A stretch of 64,000 bases of DNA from Homarus americanus (GCF_018991925.1 NW_024732415.1:850835-914834); one strand, 5' to 3'; positions 22,258-34,075 are shown, counted from the stretch's first letter. Notes: generated by a model not told the origin, from the sequence alone. A program made the numbers and translations.

Positions 22258-22700
22258 AGAGGGTTCTAAGGAAGGGAGGGGAGGGGTAGAGGGGGGAGGG
22301 GGTCAGGGGGGAATCAGGAGAGGAGGAGGAGGGGAGAGAATGAGGGAGGGGGGGCTAGGGGTAGGAGGGGAGTGGGAGGGAGGGAGGAGAGGAGTAGGAG
22401 GAGGGGGAGGGGGTCAGGGGAGGGGGTGGGAGGGAGGAGAGGGGGGTAGAGGGAGGGAGGGGTCAGGAAGGAGAGGAGGGAGGAGAGGGGGGGTAGGAGG
22501 TCAGGGAGAGGGGAGGAGGAGGGAGGAGGGGGGAGGTCAGGGAGAGGAGTAGGAGGGAGGAGGAGGGAAGGGAGGAGGAGGAAAGAAGGGGAGGAAAAGG
22601 GTGAAGTGGGAGTGGGATAGGGAGGAAAGAAAGGGGACAGGGAGAAAGGAGGAGGAGGAGGAGAAGGGGTAAAGGAGGAAGGGGGAGGAAGGGAGGAGGA
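22258..22700 (+). repeat. Long polypurine tract
   Basis: About 440 bp of GGGAGGA/GGAGG with only scattered T and C (GGGGTCAGG, GTAGG). Candidate triplex or G-quadruplex-forming DNA. Frames on both strands are compositional. Confidence 0.85.
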
Positions 22701-22799
22701 GGAGAGATATCTATAGCCAAGCTCAACCTCGTTATGACAGGAGCAACAGAGACAGGGACTCATATCACTCAATGTTGACTGAAATAGCACTGGTGATGC

Positions 22800-23075
22800 C
22801 CTCTAGTACTCTCTCTCACCTCTCCTCTCACTCCTTCTCTCACCTCAATTTTCACTCCTTCTCTCACCTCACCTCTCACTCCTTCTCTCACCTCACCTCT
22901 CACCTATCATCTATCATTCTCTTCTCTCTCTCTCCCTCCGTTACCTTTCACGTTCTCTTTCCCTCACCTCTCAATCTCTCACCTCTCACCCCACTCCTCT
23001 CTCTTAACCACCCTAATCAGTCAACTTTCCCCTTACACGTCTCCTCACTCAAGTTTCCTCTAATAAAAAGAAGCC

Positions 23076-23106
<31 letters not shown>

Positions 23107-23146
23107 TGTGTGGGAGGGATGGAGGGAGAAATGGAGATAGATAGAT

Positions 23147-23184
<38 letters not shown>

Positions 23185-23185
23185 C
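22800..23185. repeat. CTCACCT array, (GA)n and (CT)n
   Basis: TCTCACCTCACCTCTCACTCC units at about 22,805-22,990, (GA)n at about 23,077-23,102, and (CT)n at about 23,150-23,180. Confidence 0.85.
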
Positions 23186-24500
23186 AAAGCACTGTAACTT
23201 TCTTCACCATAAAAAAACTTGCTTCACTATCTTTACGTCTTTATGACCTCGCTAGGGAGGTCAGGAGGCTTAACAAGGGTTAAAACTTTTCAAACAAACA
23301 AACAAACAAACAAGCTGATACATTAAAAGCTTTATACCTCAACCTGACTGGAATGAGGGAGATAAGATGCGTTTTTTATTATTATTGAATATCTGAAAGG
23401 TTTGAGGTCAGGAAAGGCCAGGAAAGGTCATGTTAGGTTAGGTTAGGTTATTGTTAGGGTGTTTAATCATCAGGTGAAATAAGCTGGGGTGCCTAATCTT
23501 CAGGTAAACTGATATACCTTATTCTAAACTAACCAAACCAACTACCCCCCCCCCGACAAACACCCTTTCTTGAACTTTAAACTAGAATCAAGTAAAGAAA
23601 AATAAAACTAAAACTTTCCTGAACTCATATCTTACCAGAAAAACCAACAACAAGTTTTTTAATTCACTTTCGGTTAAACTTATGCTCACAAACTATTTCC
23701 TTATTGGTTGTAATTTAGCATTAAGTGACGCAGGGAGTTAATAGTTAAGTGTTAAATATTAAATTACGTTAAAAATGAACATCAAAAACATAATTAACAT
23801 AAGACACTAAAACACAACCCGCGTCTCTTAAATACAATAACCTAATCTAACCTAACCTAACCTAACCTAACCTAATCTAATCTAACATAACCTAATCAAA
23901 CATAATCTAGCCTGACCTAACTTAACTTAACCAAACCCAACCTAATCAAACCAAACCAAACCTAACTTGACCTGACGACCCCACCATCGTATAATCTCCT
24001 CATTAATCATCTAAGTACATCTGACCTTTATAGAGACCATTAGATGAGTCTTACACGAACATAATGACCTACGAGTATAATAGGTCATCCCTAGAGCATG
24101 ATTATCTGAGTTACCTGTTCGTGGGCTAATTAAGGATAGGGATGAATGACCTTTTCTGACCTGGGATGTGATCTGGTTTGGTTGTAATTGAAAGGTAGTT
24201 TTAATTAACCTATGGGTGTTGTTGTGTTGTTCTTGTTATTATTGTTGTTCTTTTTATAATTGTTGCTGTTATAAATTGTTATTATTAGCATTATTATTAT
24301 TATTATTATTATTAATAGTAGTAGTAGTATAAACTGTAAGGTAATACTGTACCCACTGTAACGAGAAACTACAGCTGTAACACTGTATCTAGATCGTCTC
24401 GCTACTGTAACGAGATACTTGGTTATAGTATACGAACACCTGCCGCTGCTACTCCCTAATTAACCTGTGTTGAGTGAATATCAGGTATTGGCTGGGTGGT
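23186..24500. other. Unique sequence with two TTAGG/CCTAA blocks
   Basis: TTAGG block at about 23,431-23,452 and a degenerate CCTAA block at about 23,838-23,975. (ATT)n lies at about 24,288-24,315. Otherwise AT-rich with no coding signal. Confidence 0.5.
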
Positions 24501-24770
24501 GGGTAAGGTGTGTGTGTGTGTGTGTGTGTTGGTCGTCTCCTGCCTTGACCATTAAGGCTCACACTACCACGATCCTCTCCTTTCATAACATCTTTCACAC
24601 ACACGAAGAGGAACTTCCGGTGGTAATGGCTCTCTTTCTCTCTCTCTCACACTCTCTTTCTCTCAATATCGTTCTCCCTCTCTCATTCTTACTCTCACTC
24701 TCTCTCTTTCTCTCAATATCGTTCTCCCTCTCTCATTCTTACTCTCACTCTCACTCTCTCTCTAACACGA
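24500..24770. repeat. (GT)n and a duplicated 60-bp CT-rich unit
   Basis: (GT)n at about 24,509-24,529. TTTCTCTCAATATCGTTCTC appears at about 24,656 and 24,708, as part of a tandem duplication. Confidence 0.75.
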
Positions 24771-25059
24771 AAAGCATAAACAAACACATTAGTTACCCAT
24801 AGTTTTGTGTCCACTCCTGCCCTGCCCCACCTGACCCCACCCCACACCCCTCCCCGCCCCAGCCGACCCCGCCCCGCACCACTAGCACACTCCTAGTCCC
24901 CATAAGTGGAGTGTAAACAAAACAACCAGGCCTTCCACACCACTGTTGTTTATTTACACGGCCACAAGCTACAGGCACGGCGGTGTATCAAGAGGGAGGA
25001 AAAAGCTGAATAAACACGCGACTGTCATAACGCAGTTAGGATTTACCGGAAGGAGAAAG

Positions 25060-25107
25060 ATGATGACGTAGGTGATGACGTAGGTGATGACGTAGGTGAT
25101 GACGTAC
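25060..25107 (+). promoter_or_regulatory. Four tandem 12-bp CRE-like units
   Basis: GATGACGTAGGT repeats four times, each unit holding TGACGTA, followed at 25,112 by ATATGGCCGC, a YY1-like word. TGACG half-sites bind CREB/ATF-type factors. A TATAAAG word lies about 390 bp further on. No first exon is recognised. Confidence 0.3.
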
Positions 25108-25214
25108 AAATATGGCCGCTAAAACTGTACAGAGACGTGAGTTTAGTTAATATGTTCGCTTATATTGAAGTAAATGTCGGTAGATGTCTCTTATTAATGT
25201 CTAGGGCTTAAATA

Positions 25215-25415
25215 TGTGGGTGAGTATGGCTGGAGGGTCGTCAGAGAGGGGGGTTCATGGCTGGAGGGTCGTCTAAGAGGGGGTCATGGCTGGAGGGTCG
25301 TCAGAGAGGGGTCAGGTAGAGGGGATGGCTAGAGGGTCAGAGAGGGATGGCTGGAGGGTCGTCAGAGAGGGGGGGATCATGGCTGGAGGGTCGTCTAAGA
25401 GGGGGGAGGGAGGGA
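25215..25415. repeat. GGCTGGAGGGTCGTCAGAGA minisatellite
   Basis: Six units of about 30 to 35 bp, ending in G runs of variable length. Confidence 0.85.
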
Positions 25416-25589
25416 TTGCGTCTTATTATGATTACACAACCTGGGTTTAGGAGAGGAAATGAGGTGACGCAACGTATCCTACTCCTTCTTCCTGGTATAA
25501 AGCTCTGCGGAACTACACGGTCACCACTCGGGTTCTGGAGGAGGCTCTTCCGGGGAGTAGTGTTTTGATTTCCACGGTAACAGGAATAT

Positions 25590-25850
25590 AATGATGACGA
25601 AGGTGGTGATGGTGGGGAGGGTGAGGGGGAGTGGGGGAGGGTGAGGGGAGGGGAGGGTAATGTGGTGGGGTGGGGGAGGTGGGTGGTGATGATGGAGGGA
25701 GTAGGAGGGGGTGATGGTGGGAGGTTGAGAGGTGGTGATAGTGGGGAAGAGAGGGGGTTGAGGAGAGGGTAATGGTGAAGGAGGGGGTGATGGTGAAAGA
25801 ATGAGGGGGAGGGTGGGGTTTACGAGCCTCAATACTTCCCCAATTCCTCC
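25590..25850 (+). repeat. G-rich tract with GTGATGGTGG units
   Basis: GGTGATGGTGGGGAGGG and related words over about 260 bp. The minus-strand Pro/Ser/Leu frame is an artefact. Confidence 0.8.
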
Positions 25851-26128
25851 ACCTCCTTATCTTCCCTCACATATTGACATGACATAGGTGAGCACAGGTA
25901 ATCTCAAAGTATAAGGGTCTATAAACGCCACAACATCAGTCACGAACACCAAAACAAAAGAGGATCGCCAAGAAAGCAAAGTATAAGTATCATCGTCTCT
26001 GTCATCACGGAGCGGAATACCATCAAGTACCCTAACAAGGTATTCGATTCTCCTCCAGAAAGTCTTGAGGTGGTGAGAGTGACATTACGGTTAACTTTAG
26101 TTGAGTTTGTCTTCATTAACGGGACAAC

Positions 26129-26143
26129 TTTTTGGCGGGAAAT
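26129..26143. promoter_or_regulatory. E2F-like site TTTGGCGGGAAA
   Basis: Exact match to the palindromic E2F/DP consensus, with a second GGCGGGAG word about 12 bp downstream. It lies directly before a CCAAT array. No transcript is identifiable. Confidence 0.25.
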
Positions 26144-26204
26144 GTGAGTGGCGGGAGAGGCCTTACGTGGCGGTTCATTAATGGTGTGTATTTTTTTTCC
26201 TGGC

Positions 26205-26545
26205 CAGATGATTGGTCATAGTCCGGGGAGGTTGACTCTGAGAAACGGTTCCTTATTGGCTCACAACTCGGGCGGTCTGGGAAACAGTTCCTTATTGGTT
26301 CTCAACTCAGGCGGCCTGGGAAACAGTTCCTTATTGACTCTCGACTATGGCGGCCTGAGAAACAGCTTCCTATTGGCTCAAGTAACTCCGTCGGTATGGA
26401 AAACGCTTCTTTATTGGCTCTCAAACCAAAGCAACATTAAACAAAGTCCATTATTGGCTCTCAACAATACCAATCTAAGAAACAGTTAATATTGGCTCAC
26501 GTAACCCTGACGACCTGAGAAACGCCTCCTGATTGGCTTAAAACT
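26205..26545 (-). repeat. About 40-bp units each carrying ATTGG (inverted CCAAT)
   Basis: TTATTGGCTCTCAACTC-type units with GAAACAGTTCC spacers; about eight ATTGG words. The 113-codon plus-strand frame is the translated repeat. Confidence 0.75.
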
Positions 26546-26747
26546 CCCGACAAACTGATCATTCTTAACCTCCACAGCGCCTACTCACCACAACACCTCG
26601 ACACGGACGGAATCAACACAAAGCTCTCCTATCTTACCTCTTAAAAGCTATAATTAAAGACTTAGCCTTAAATAGATCTTACCTCTTAAAGCTATAATTA
26701 GACTTAGCCTTAAATAGGTGTTGAGGTACTGTGGGTTACTCTGAGAA

Positions 26748-27055
26748 CTGTATGTGTGTGTGTGTGTATCATTCTGTCAGCCTCTCTCTCTCTCTCTCTG
26801 TAACTCATTCTGTCTCACTCTCTCTGTCTCCAACTCATATTCTCTCTCTCTCTCTCTCTCCCAGATCTCGAGTCACTCCTGTATCAGTGGCGTAGTGAGT
26901 CTGATATGCTTTATAGGGAGGGGGGGGGTCAGCTTCAAGTCTCTCTCTCTCTCTCAGGTATTCAGTCGCTCCGTCACTCCTGTTAAAACATAATTCTTTT
27001 GGATAAGCTCAGACAGAGACAGACAGACTGACAGACACAAACACACACACGCACA
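26748..27055. repeat. (GT)n, (CT)n and CAGA tracts
   Basis: Interrupted (CT)n/TCACTC low complexity with TCCAACTCAT spacers. Confidence 0.75.
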
Positions 27056-27133
27056 ACAAGAGGCATTATAAGAGATTAATTATTCAACATTATTCAACAG
27101 CCGAGATGTAGTCACGTTCCCTGACACCTGATT

Positions 27134-27152
27134 TTGTGTGTGTGTGTGTGCG

Positions 27153-27243
<91 letters not shown>

Positions 27244-27258
27244 GTGTATGTGTGTGTG

Positions 27259-27299
<41 letters not shown>

Positions 27300-27302
27300 G
27301 TG
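27134..27302. repeat. 170-bp interrupted (GT)n
   Basis: One of the longest dinucleotide tracts in the window, with CGTGTG and ATGTG interruptions. Confidence 0.95.
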
Positions 27303-27417
27303 GTGGGGGTGGGGTCAAGGTCATTCCAATCAATTTCCTCTACTGAATAGGCTAAATAAGGAGCCGCCGCCATTTTGCCAAATGTACAACGAGAAATACA
27401 GTGTTCCACGTGTATAG

Positions 27418-27890
27418 GAGGGGGAGGGAGGAGGGAGGGGAGGGAGGGAGGGAGGGGAGGGGAGGGGAGGTGTCTACAAGATGGATGCGTTTTTAATCAA
27501 CTCCAATCTTAACTTTCAATTAATTTTCCTTGTCTTTCTTTTCAACCAATCTTTCAATTCTTTCATCCATTCCTTTCATTCAATCCATCAATCCATTCTT
27601 CCACCCAATCAGTCACCACTACAAAAAAAACTCCCTAGTCACACCCTTTCGAAACATTTTTTCCCTACCAAACATTTTTTTCCCCTCAAATAAGTCATTA
27701 AACTCGAACATTGGGTTAAGAAAAAGTTTCCCAAATGTCATCTTCGGTTGGGGGAATTATCCCTTTCGGAGACACAATGAAGGAACTGCGTCTTCTGAGT
27801 TTTAGGAGGGAGGAATATGTTGTATTATTGTTAGGGAAAAAGGGGAATTTACCTGTTGATTTGGTATCCCTAGATGATTTCACCTGTAGA
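27418..27890. other. GGGA tract followed by mostly unique sequence
   Basis: GGGAGG at about 27,418-27,470, then TTCATTC/CAATCC-like words to about 27,610, then unique sequence. No exon is supported. Confidence 0.4.
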
Positions 27891-27892
27891 TT

Positions 27893-28400
27893 ACCCCCCC
27901 CCCTCACCACCTCTTCTTCCTTCTCCTCCTCCTCCTAGCCCTCCCTCTTCCTCCTCCTCCCCTCTTCCTCCTCCTCCTCCTCCCCTCTTCCTCCTTAATA
28001 CATTATGATGACCTCTTTTCCTACTCTCTTCCTCTCCTCCACCTCTTCCTCCTCTCCTCCACCTCTTCCTCCTCTTTTCCACCTCTTCCTCCTCTTCTCC
28101 ACCTCTTCCTCCTCTCATCTTCCTCACCAATACACTATAATGACCTCTCCTCCTCCTTCCCCCTTCTCTCCTCTACCCCCATCTTCCTCCTCTTACCCTC
28201 CTACCCGCTCTTCTCCACTTCTCCCCCTCCTCCTGCCCTTCTCTGCCCTCTACTCCCTCCTCCTGCCCCCATCCTTCCTCCTCTCCTACCCTCCTACTCC
28301 TCCTCTTCTCCTCCCTCCTCCTGCCCTCCTTCTCCCCCTCCTCCTGCCCTCCTACCCCTTCCTCCTGCCCTCTACCTCCTCCTACCCCACCAATACCTCA
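27893..28400. repeat. CTCCTCCTCTTCC pyrimidine array
   Basis: About 500 bp, with CACCTCTTCCTCCTCT units and CCTCCTGCCCTCC units further right. AATACACTATAATGACCTC-like words occur twice. Confidence 0.85.
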
Positions 28401-29195
28401 TGATAATATCTCCTTCTGGTGAGGTTACAAAAATTAATCAACCATTTATACAGTTCACTTCACCTTGATTTCCCCAGAGCCTTCCCATTGACCCAACCTA
28501 TTACTTAATTTATCATCTGTCTGTCTGTTTGTCTCTGTCTGTGTATGTGTTTTTGTATGTCAGTCTGTCTGTCTGTGATTTATTTTTCTATCTCTCTTTC
28601 TTTCATTTTCTCTTTCTGTCTCTCTCTCATTATCTCTCTCTCTCTCTCTCTAAAACACTCAGGAACTTAAAATTCACCTCACGAACAGAATTTCATCACC
28701 AAATAGATCATATCGCGTTTCTTTCCCTCGTCAACACACAACGAAATACATAAACAAACACTGATTAAAACACACACATATAAACACAAGCAAACACACA
28801 TAAACACAAAATCATACAAAAAAAACATAAAACAGATTAAAAACATATGAATACACACAAATACATATTATAACACACAAAACCATACACAAACACACAC
28901 ATTAAACAGATATAAACACACATACAGTACAAACACACATTAAAACACCTAGGCCAGAGAATAAGCGGACGTCCCCAACAATACGTTCAACTTTCACATT
29001 CATCATTCATGGTAAGCTTTCACATTAAGCTTTAATATTAAAAGCGTTTATGTTATTCTTTGATGTTAAACGTTCATGTTAATCTATCGTGTTTAGCCAT
29101 CATGTTAACCCATCATGTTTTAACCCGCCAGTGACCCGTTATATTAAAATTGTTACTCTGTTTTTGTGCTTTAGTTTAGATATATTTGACGTGTG
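28400..29195. other. CTGT/CT tracts, then AC-rich AT-biased sequence
   Basis: (CTGT)n at about 28,518-28,580 and (CT)n at about 28,620-28,652. ACAAACACACATAAACAC words fill about 28,735-28,950, and CATGTTAA-type words about 29,050-29,125. No gene is seen. Confidence 0.5.
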
Positions 29196-29204
29196 TGTGT
29201 GTGT

Positions 29205-29475
29205 GGTGACAGGGTGGTGAGAGGGTGAGGGGGTAAGAGGGAGGGAAAGGGAAGTGAGGGAGAGGTGGTAAGGAAGATGGAGGAGATGGAGAGGAAGGGA
29301 TAATGGAGAGATGGAGAGGGGAAAGAAAAGAGGTGAGGGGGAAGAGGGTGAGGGGTGAGGAGTGGGGGGAGCAAAGGAAAGGGGAGAGAGGGGGTGAGGA
29401 GGGGTGAGGGAAGGAGAGACGAGGTGTGGTGTAGAGAGGAGAGGGGAGAGAGAGGCAAGGTGAGGGGAGGGGGGC
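29205..29475 (+). repeat. Polypurine tract
   Basis: GGTGAGGG/GAGAGG purine-rich sequence of about 270 bp. Confidence 0.8.
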
Positions 29476-29585
29476 TGATTTTCAAAGCCAGGTGATTTAA
29501 TTTCCTGAAGTAAATTAGTCTATTGAACACTATGTCACACAGGTAAATATGTTGCCATGTTTTGAACCAATTAAGACCTGTAGTC

Positions 29586-29590
<5 letters not shown>

Positions 29591-29623
<33 letters not shown>

Positions 29624-29720
29624 GTTCCGACGCCGACGTGTGTGTATGTGTGTGTGTATGTGTGTGTATGTACGTATAAATTGTAGTCATATTACACACA
29701 CACACACACGCACACACGGA
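29591..29720. repeat. CA/GT tracts in a duplicated context
   Basis: TGTAGTCATATTACACACAC occurs twice, at about 29,579 and 29,682, each followed by (CA)n. Confidence 0.75.
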
Positions 29721-29819
29721 GGAGGAAGAAAATTAAAGGATATTCTCATCTATGGCGGGATATTTCCTCACGTTACGTCATCAATATTATGAATGATCTT
29801 CCCGGTCACGTATTCCCGA

Positions 29820-30047
29820 GAAGGGGGAGGAGGGGAGGGAGGAGGGGAGGGGGTGGAGAGTGATGTGGGGTCTTGGGGAGGGAGCATGTGTGGGAGGTGG
29901 TGGTGAGAGAAAAGGAGGGAGAGAGAAATAGTTCAACTCAGATTACATAACCTCTATCTCACATGAGGAAGATAGATAGATTGATAGCGGTAGATAGATA
30001 GATAGATTGATAGAGGTAGATAAATAGATTGATAGATAGATAGATAG

Positions 30048-30104
<57 letters not shown>

Positions 30105-30105
30105 T
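29820..30105. repeat. GGA tract, (GATA)n and (GA)n
   Basis: Purines at about 29,822-29,930, GATAGATA/GATTGATA at about 29,970-30,045, and pure (GA)n at about 30,052-30,102. Confidence 0.9.
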
Positions 30106-30169
30106 ACACGGAAGGTAATTTAGTAGCAATATTTGTTTATTCACGTAAGCGAGAGCGTCCATGTACGGT

Positions 30170-30385
30170 CTCTTTACCCTGGCCGCCCACCCCTGTGCCA
30201 CCAATCCCCTTGTACCGCCCACCCCTGTGCCGCCCACCCCTTGCTTGCCGCCCACTCTAGCCTAACCCCTGCTGGCCATCCAATACAAGCCCGTCGTGAT
30301 GGCCGCCCACTGGAAGCCACCCCCCACTGGCCGCCCACTGGAAGCCACCCCCCCTGGCCGCCCACTGGAAGCCACCCACTGTTTT
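30170..30385. repeat. GC-rich units with GGCCGCCCACTGGAAGCCAC
   Basis: CCGCCCACCCCTGTGCC units to about 30,250, then three or four CCGCCCACTGGAAGCCACCC units. Confidence 0.8.
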
Positions 30386-30429
30386 AGTCACACCAATTAC
30401 GATTCACAGTGACGTAACAGACTGCAAGT

Positions 30430-31015
30430 ATTGTATTGTGGCACCGTATAGTGACTACCAGCAATACAGTGAGTTACAGTGCCAGCCTTAGTGAGCTACA
30501 GTGGCAGCAATAGTGACAGCCTTACAGTGAGCTACAGTGCCAGCCTTCTAGTGAGTTACAGTGCCAGCCTTACAGTGAGTTACAGTGCCAGCTTTACAGT
30601 GAGTTAGTGCCAGCCTTACAGTGAATTAGTGCCAGCCTTACAGTGAGTTACAGTGCCAGCAATACATTGAGTTGCAGTGACAGCCTTACAGTGAGTTACA
30701 GTGCCAGAACTAGTGCGTTACAGTGGCAGCAATAGTGAGTTACAGTGGCAGTAATAGTGAGCTACAGTGCCAGCCTTACAATGATTTATAGTGCCAGCCT
30801 TACAGTGATTTACAGTGGCAGCAATATTGAGTTACAGTGGCAGCAATACAGTGAGTTACAGTGGCAGCCTTACAGTGAGTTACAGTGGCAGCAATACAGT
30901 GAGTTACAGTGGCAGCCTTACAGTGAGTTACAGTGGCAGCAATACAGTGAGTTACAGTGGCAGCCTTACAGTGAGTTACAGTGGCAGCAATACAGTGAGT
31001 TACAGCAAGACATTA
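30430..31015. repeat. About 24-bp GAGTTACAGTGGCAGC minisatellite
   Basis: About 24 units. The right part (about 30,820-31,010) is a clean 48-bp dimer alternating CAGCAATACAGT and CAGCCTTACAGT. The 101-codon frame arises because the unit is divisible by three. Confidence 0.95.
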
Positions 31016-31129
31016 ACTACAGGAAGTCACAGAGGTTGAAGCAGTTATAGCCTCAGTGTTTTAAAGATGTCCTCTTACTCCAGACCTGCCACGAGTGTTT
31101 CCTCTCTTCTCTCTCGTCTCTCACTATCT

Positions 31130-31460
31130 TTCTTTCTTTCTTTCTTTCTCTCTGGGTTCGACGGTTCGGGTTCGGTGGTCGGGTTTGGTGGTTCGGGTTT
31201 GGTGGTTCGGGTTCGATGGTTCAGTACTACCATCTGACAACAGCTGATCGTGTCACCAATAACAATACGGTGGAGTCACAAAACAGCTGATCACCATAAC
31301 AACAACAACAACAACAACAATATTTGGTCATGTTTATATTACGATAAATCTTTTTTTTTTTTATCTTAGAGGTGAATTCTGAAAAACACGTAAGATTTTT
31401 TTATTTTTATTACATGGGTTTTGTTGTAGGTTAGGTTAGGGCAGGTTAGGTCAGTTAAAT
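31130..31460. repeat. (TTTC)n, GGTTCGGGT units, (ACA)n and a TTAGG stub
   Basis: GGTTCGGGTTTGGTGGTTCG units at about 31,147-31,216, (CAA)n at about 31,300-31,319, and TTAGGTTAGG at about 31,430-31,441. Confidence 0.75.
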
Positions 31461-31739
31461 TAACACGCCCATATTAAGCATTTATCGAAGAATATAAGAG
31501 CGAGAGAGAGAGAGAGTAGGTAGGTGGACTGGTGAGAGTTGAGAAGCCCGGCCAGCAGTTGCCTCCACCCCCAGCGCGGACATGTTGGTACAGGTGCCTG
31601 GCTCGCCTGGCTTCAAACATCATGGCCGCTGTATGAACCTCCAACAAAACTGCTTCATTTTAGCGTGTGTGTGTGTGAACGCTGTTGCTGGGTTGTGTGT
31701 GTGTGTGTGTGTGTGTGTGCTTTTGGGGGGAGGGGGGGA

Positions 31740-32030
31740 CAGGAGCCATGGTGGGGAAGATATGTACAAAAATTTCGAGGTGTGATGCGCACTTGTTTAT
31801 AGACGGCGAAACAGAAGACGTGCGTGATGCCTCGCTGTTGTTTACATCTGCTGGGAGGGGTGGGGAGGGGGGAGACTTTGGAGAGCGCTCGTCAGCCAGG
31901 GTTGTGATTGGTTGGCCTACGTGACGTAACACACAACACGACCCACACTAATTACTAGCTTGAGTTTGATTGGTTCTTGATATTTCTTCTTAGGAAATAT
32001 GACGTCATGCACTCTAACCAATCACAGGCC
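31740..32030. promoter_or_regulatory. CpG-enriched segment with CCAAT and TGACGT words
   Basis: Non-repetitive and CpG-richer than its surroundings. It holds ATTGG at about 31,908 and 31,969, CCAAT at about 32,018, CGTGACGTAA near 31,919 and TGACGTCA at 32,000-32,007. A GCCATGG start context at 31,748 opens a plus-strand frame (MVGKICTKISRCDAHLFIDG, then 38 more residues to a stop at 31,924). The palindrome also gives CACCATGG on the minus strand. I recognise neither peptide. It may be a promoter or first-exon region. Confidence 0.25.
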
Positions 32031-32124
32031 TGGCTGATGGACTCCCTCTAGCTACCCGTACGTGGGAACGAACTTAAAAGTGTTGATGGGATTTGTGAAG
32101 GTTGAGGGTCAAGTCTGAGTTAAG

Positions 32125-32440
32125 ACTTGAGAATTTTAGAGAAAAGGTTCATCACACTTAAAAACACGAGGGTAAAAATTAAGCCATTCTGTACACACTC
32201 CACCCAGGCTAGACCAACACTCATACGACCACTGTTCAAGTCCTACAACACGCCTCAAAAAAGTATCTTTACGGAGGGGACCGATGGATGTCAGAATGAA
32301 CACTGTGACTCCTGTTGTCTCGGTGGAGTTGTCAAAATCCTTCGTCTGTTGTGTCATATTGTCTCACACAAAATCGTAAAGGTATTTTTTGGAAGGTGTA
32401 GTACCTGCCTAACCCATCATAGGTACAGACAGTTACAGAT
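32125..32440. other. Unique sequence with a short unrecognised open frame
   Basis: A plus-strand frame at 32,127-32,471 (114 codons) is not repeat-driven in its first 100 codons, but shows no domain, no codon bias like the cyclase exons and no clear splice context. I do not call it a gene. Confidence 0.25.
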
Positions 32441-32444
32441 ACCT

Positions 32445-33035
32445 GGGAGAGTGCCAAGTGACCTATGGTGACGCGGGAGTGCCAAGTGACCCAAGTGACC
32501 TATGGTGACGCGGAAGAGTGCCAAGTGACCTATGGTGACGCGGAAGAGTGCCATGACCTATGGTGATGCGGAGGCTGCGACCTATGACGCGGAGTGCCCG
32601 ACCATGGTGACGCGGAGAGTGCCATGGACCCATGGTGACGCGGAGAGTGCCAAGTGACCTATGGTGACGCGGAGTGCCAAGACCCAGGTGACGCGGAGAG
32701 TGCCAAGAGCTATGGTGACGCGGAAGAGTGCTATGACCATGGTGACGCGGAAGAGTGCCATGACCTATGGTGACGCGGAAGAGTGCCAAGGAAAGCTATG
32801 ACGCGGAAGAGTGCTAAGTGACCTATGGTGATGCGGAGAGTGCCAAGTGACCTATGGTGATGCGGGAGTGCTAAGTGACCTATGGTGACGCGGGAGTGCC
32901 AAGCGAGCTATGGTGACGCGGAAGAGGCCAAGGAGCTATGGTGACGCGGAGAGTGCCCGCGACCTATGGTGACGCGGGAGAGTGCCATGACCTATGGTGA
33001 CGCGGGAGAGTGCCAAGTGACCTATGTTGACCGAG
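32445..33035. repeat. About 28-bp CTATGGTGACGCGG minisatellite
   Basis: About 20 units of GTGCCAAGTGACCTATGGTG followed by ACGCGG(AA)GA with many indels. Each unit keeps TGACGCGG, adding two CpGs per unit. Confidence 0.95.
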
Positions 33036-33119
33036 TGCCAGGTCTTATTGATGCTCATATGTTCTCCGTTTCCTCGGCTTTCATCAAGATGTCTTCATAG
33101 GAGGTGTAGAGATGTGAGG

Positions 33120-33298
33120 CTCCTTCCTTCTTCCTTCCCTCACTTCCTCCCTCCCTCTCTCTTTCCTTCCTCCATTCACACCCAACCTCCTTCTTTCCAT
33201 CCTTACTTCCCTCCACTCCTTCCTCCTTGTCTCCTTCCCTTCCTCCTTCTCTCCCTACTTTCTTCACTTCCTCTCCCCACCAACACGCATGGCCCCCC

Positions 33299-33376
<78 letters not shown>
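33120..33376. repeat. Pyrimidine tract and (CA)n
   Basis: CTTCCTCC at about 33,120-33,275, then pure (CA)n at about 33,303-33,376. Confidence 0.85.
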
Positions 33377-33378
<2 letters not shown>

Positions 33379-33477
33379 CCTCACATCCCCCCTCTCACTC
33401 TCACCCAATTCTTTCATCTCTTACATTTTCTATTTCCTTCGTCGAGAAAAATGTGATACTTGAGTCATATAAAATGA

Positions 33478-33710
33478 AGGAAGAGTCAGGAAAAATGTGC
33501 AATATGAGGGAACGTTGCAAAATGGGGGGAGAATGTTGCAATATGGAAAGCAATTTGAAGAAGGAGAGAACGTTGCAATATGATAGAATGTTGGAAAAGG
33601 AGAAAATGTTGCAATGATAGAATGTTGAAATAGGGAAAGAATGTAGCAGTACTATATAATATTTCAATAGAAGATGCTGCAAAATGAGAGAATGTTGCAT
33701 ATAGATAGAG
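33478..33710. repeat. Diverged GAGAATGTTGCAATATG units
   Basis: About nine units of 20 to 28 bp sharing ATGTTGCAATA. The purine-rich parts drift strongly. Confidence 0.75.
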
Positions 33711-33719
33711 AAAAAATAT

Positions 33720-34075
33720 GTATGTAAGCCTGTGTGTGTGTGTGTGTGTGTGCTACCCGTCAGGAACAGTCACACTGCCGCCTTTCCGCCTGTCATATGG
33801 GTCTGTCCGTGTGTCTGTCAGGGGCGTTTATTCCGTATTTTTTTCTTTATATTTTTGTATTATTATTATTATTACTATTGTTATTGTTATTTTGTTTTTA
33901 TTTCTTATATAATTTATTCATCATCTTTATTCCTTCTCTTTCTTTTCCTTCTTCTCCTGCACATTCGTCTTCTTCCTCCCCCTCTTTCTTCATTTTCCTC
34001 CTCATTCTTATTCCTCTTCCTTCTCCTCCTCACTCATTCCTCCTCCTCCTCCTCCTTCTCTCATCAGGAAGTAAT
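33720..34075. repeat. (GT)n, ATT and CTT/CCT tracts
   Basis: (GT)n at about 33,731-33,751, T/A-rich triplets at about 33,838-33,915, and CTTCTCC pyrimidines to about 34,062. Confidence 0.75.
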
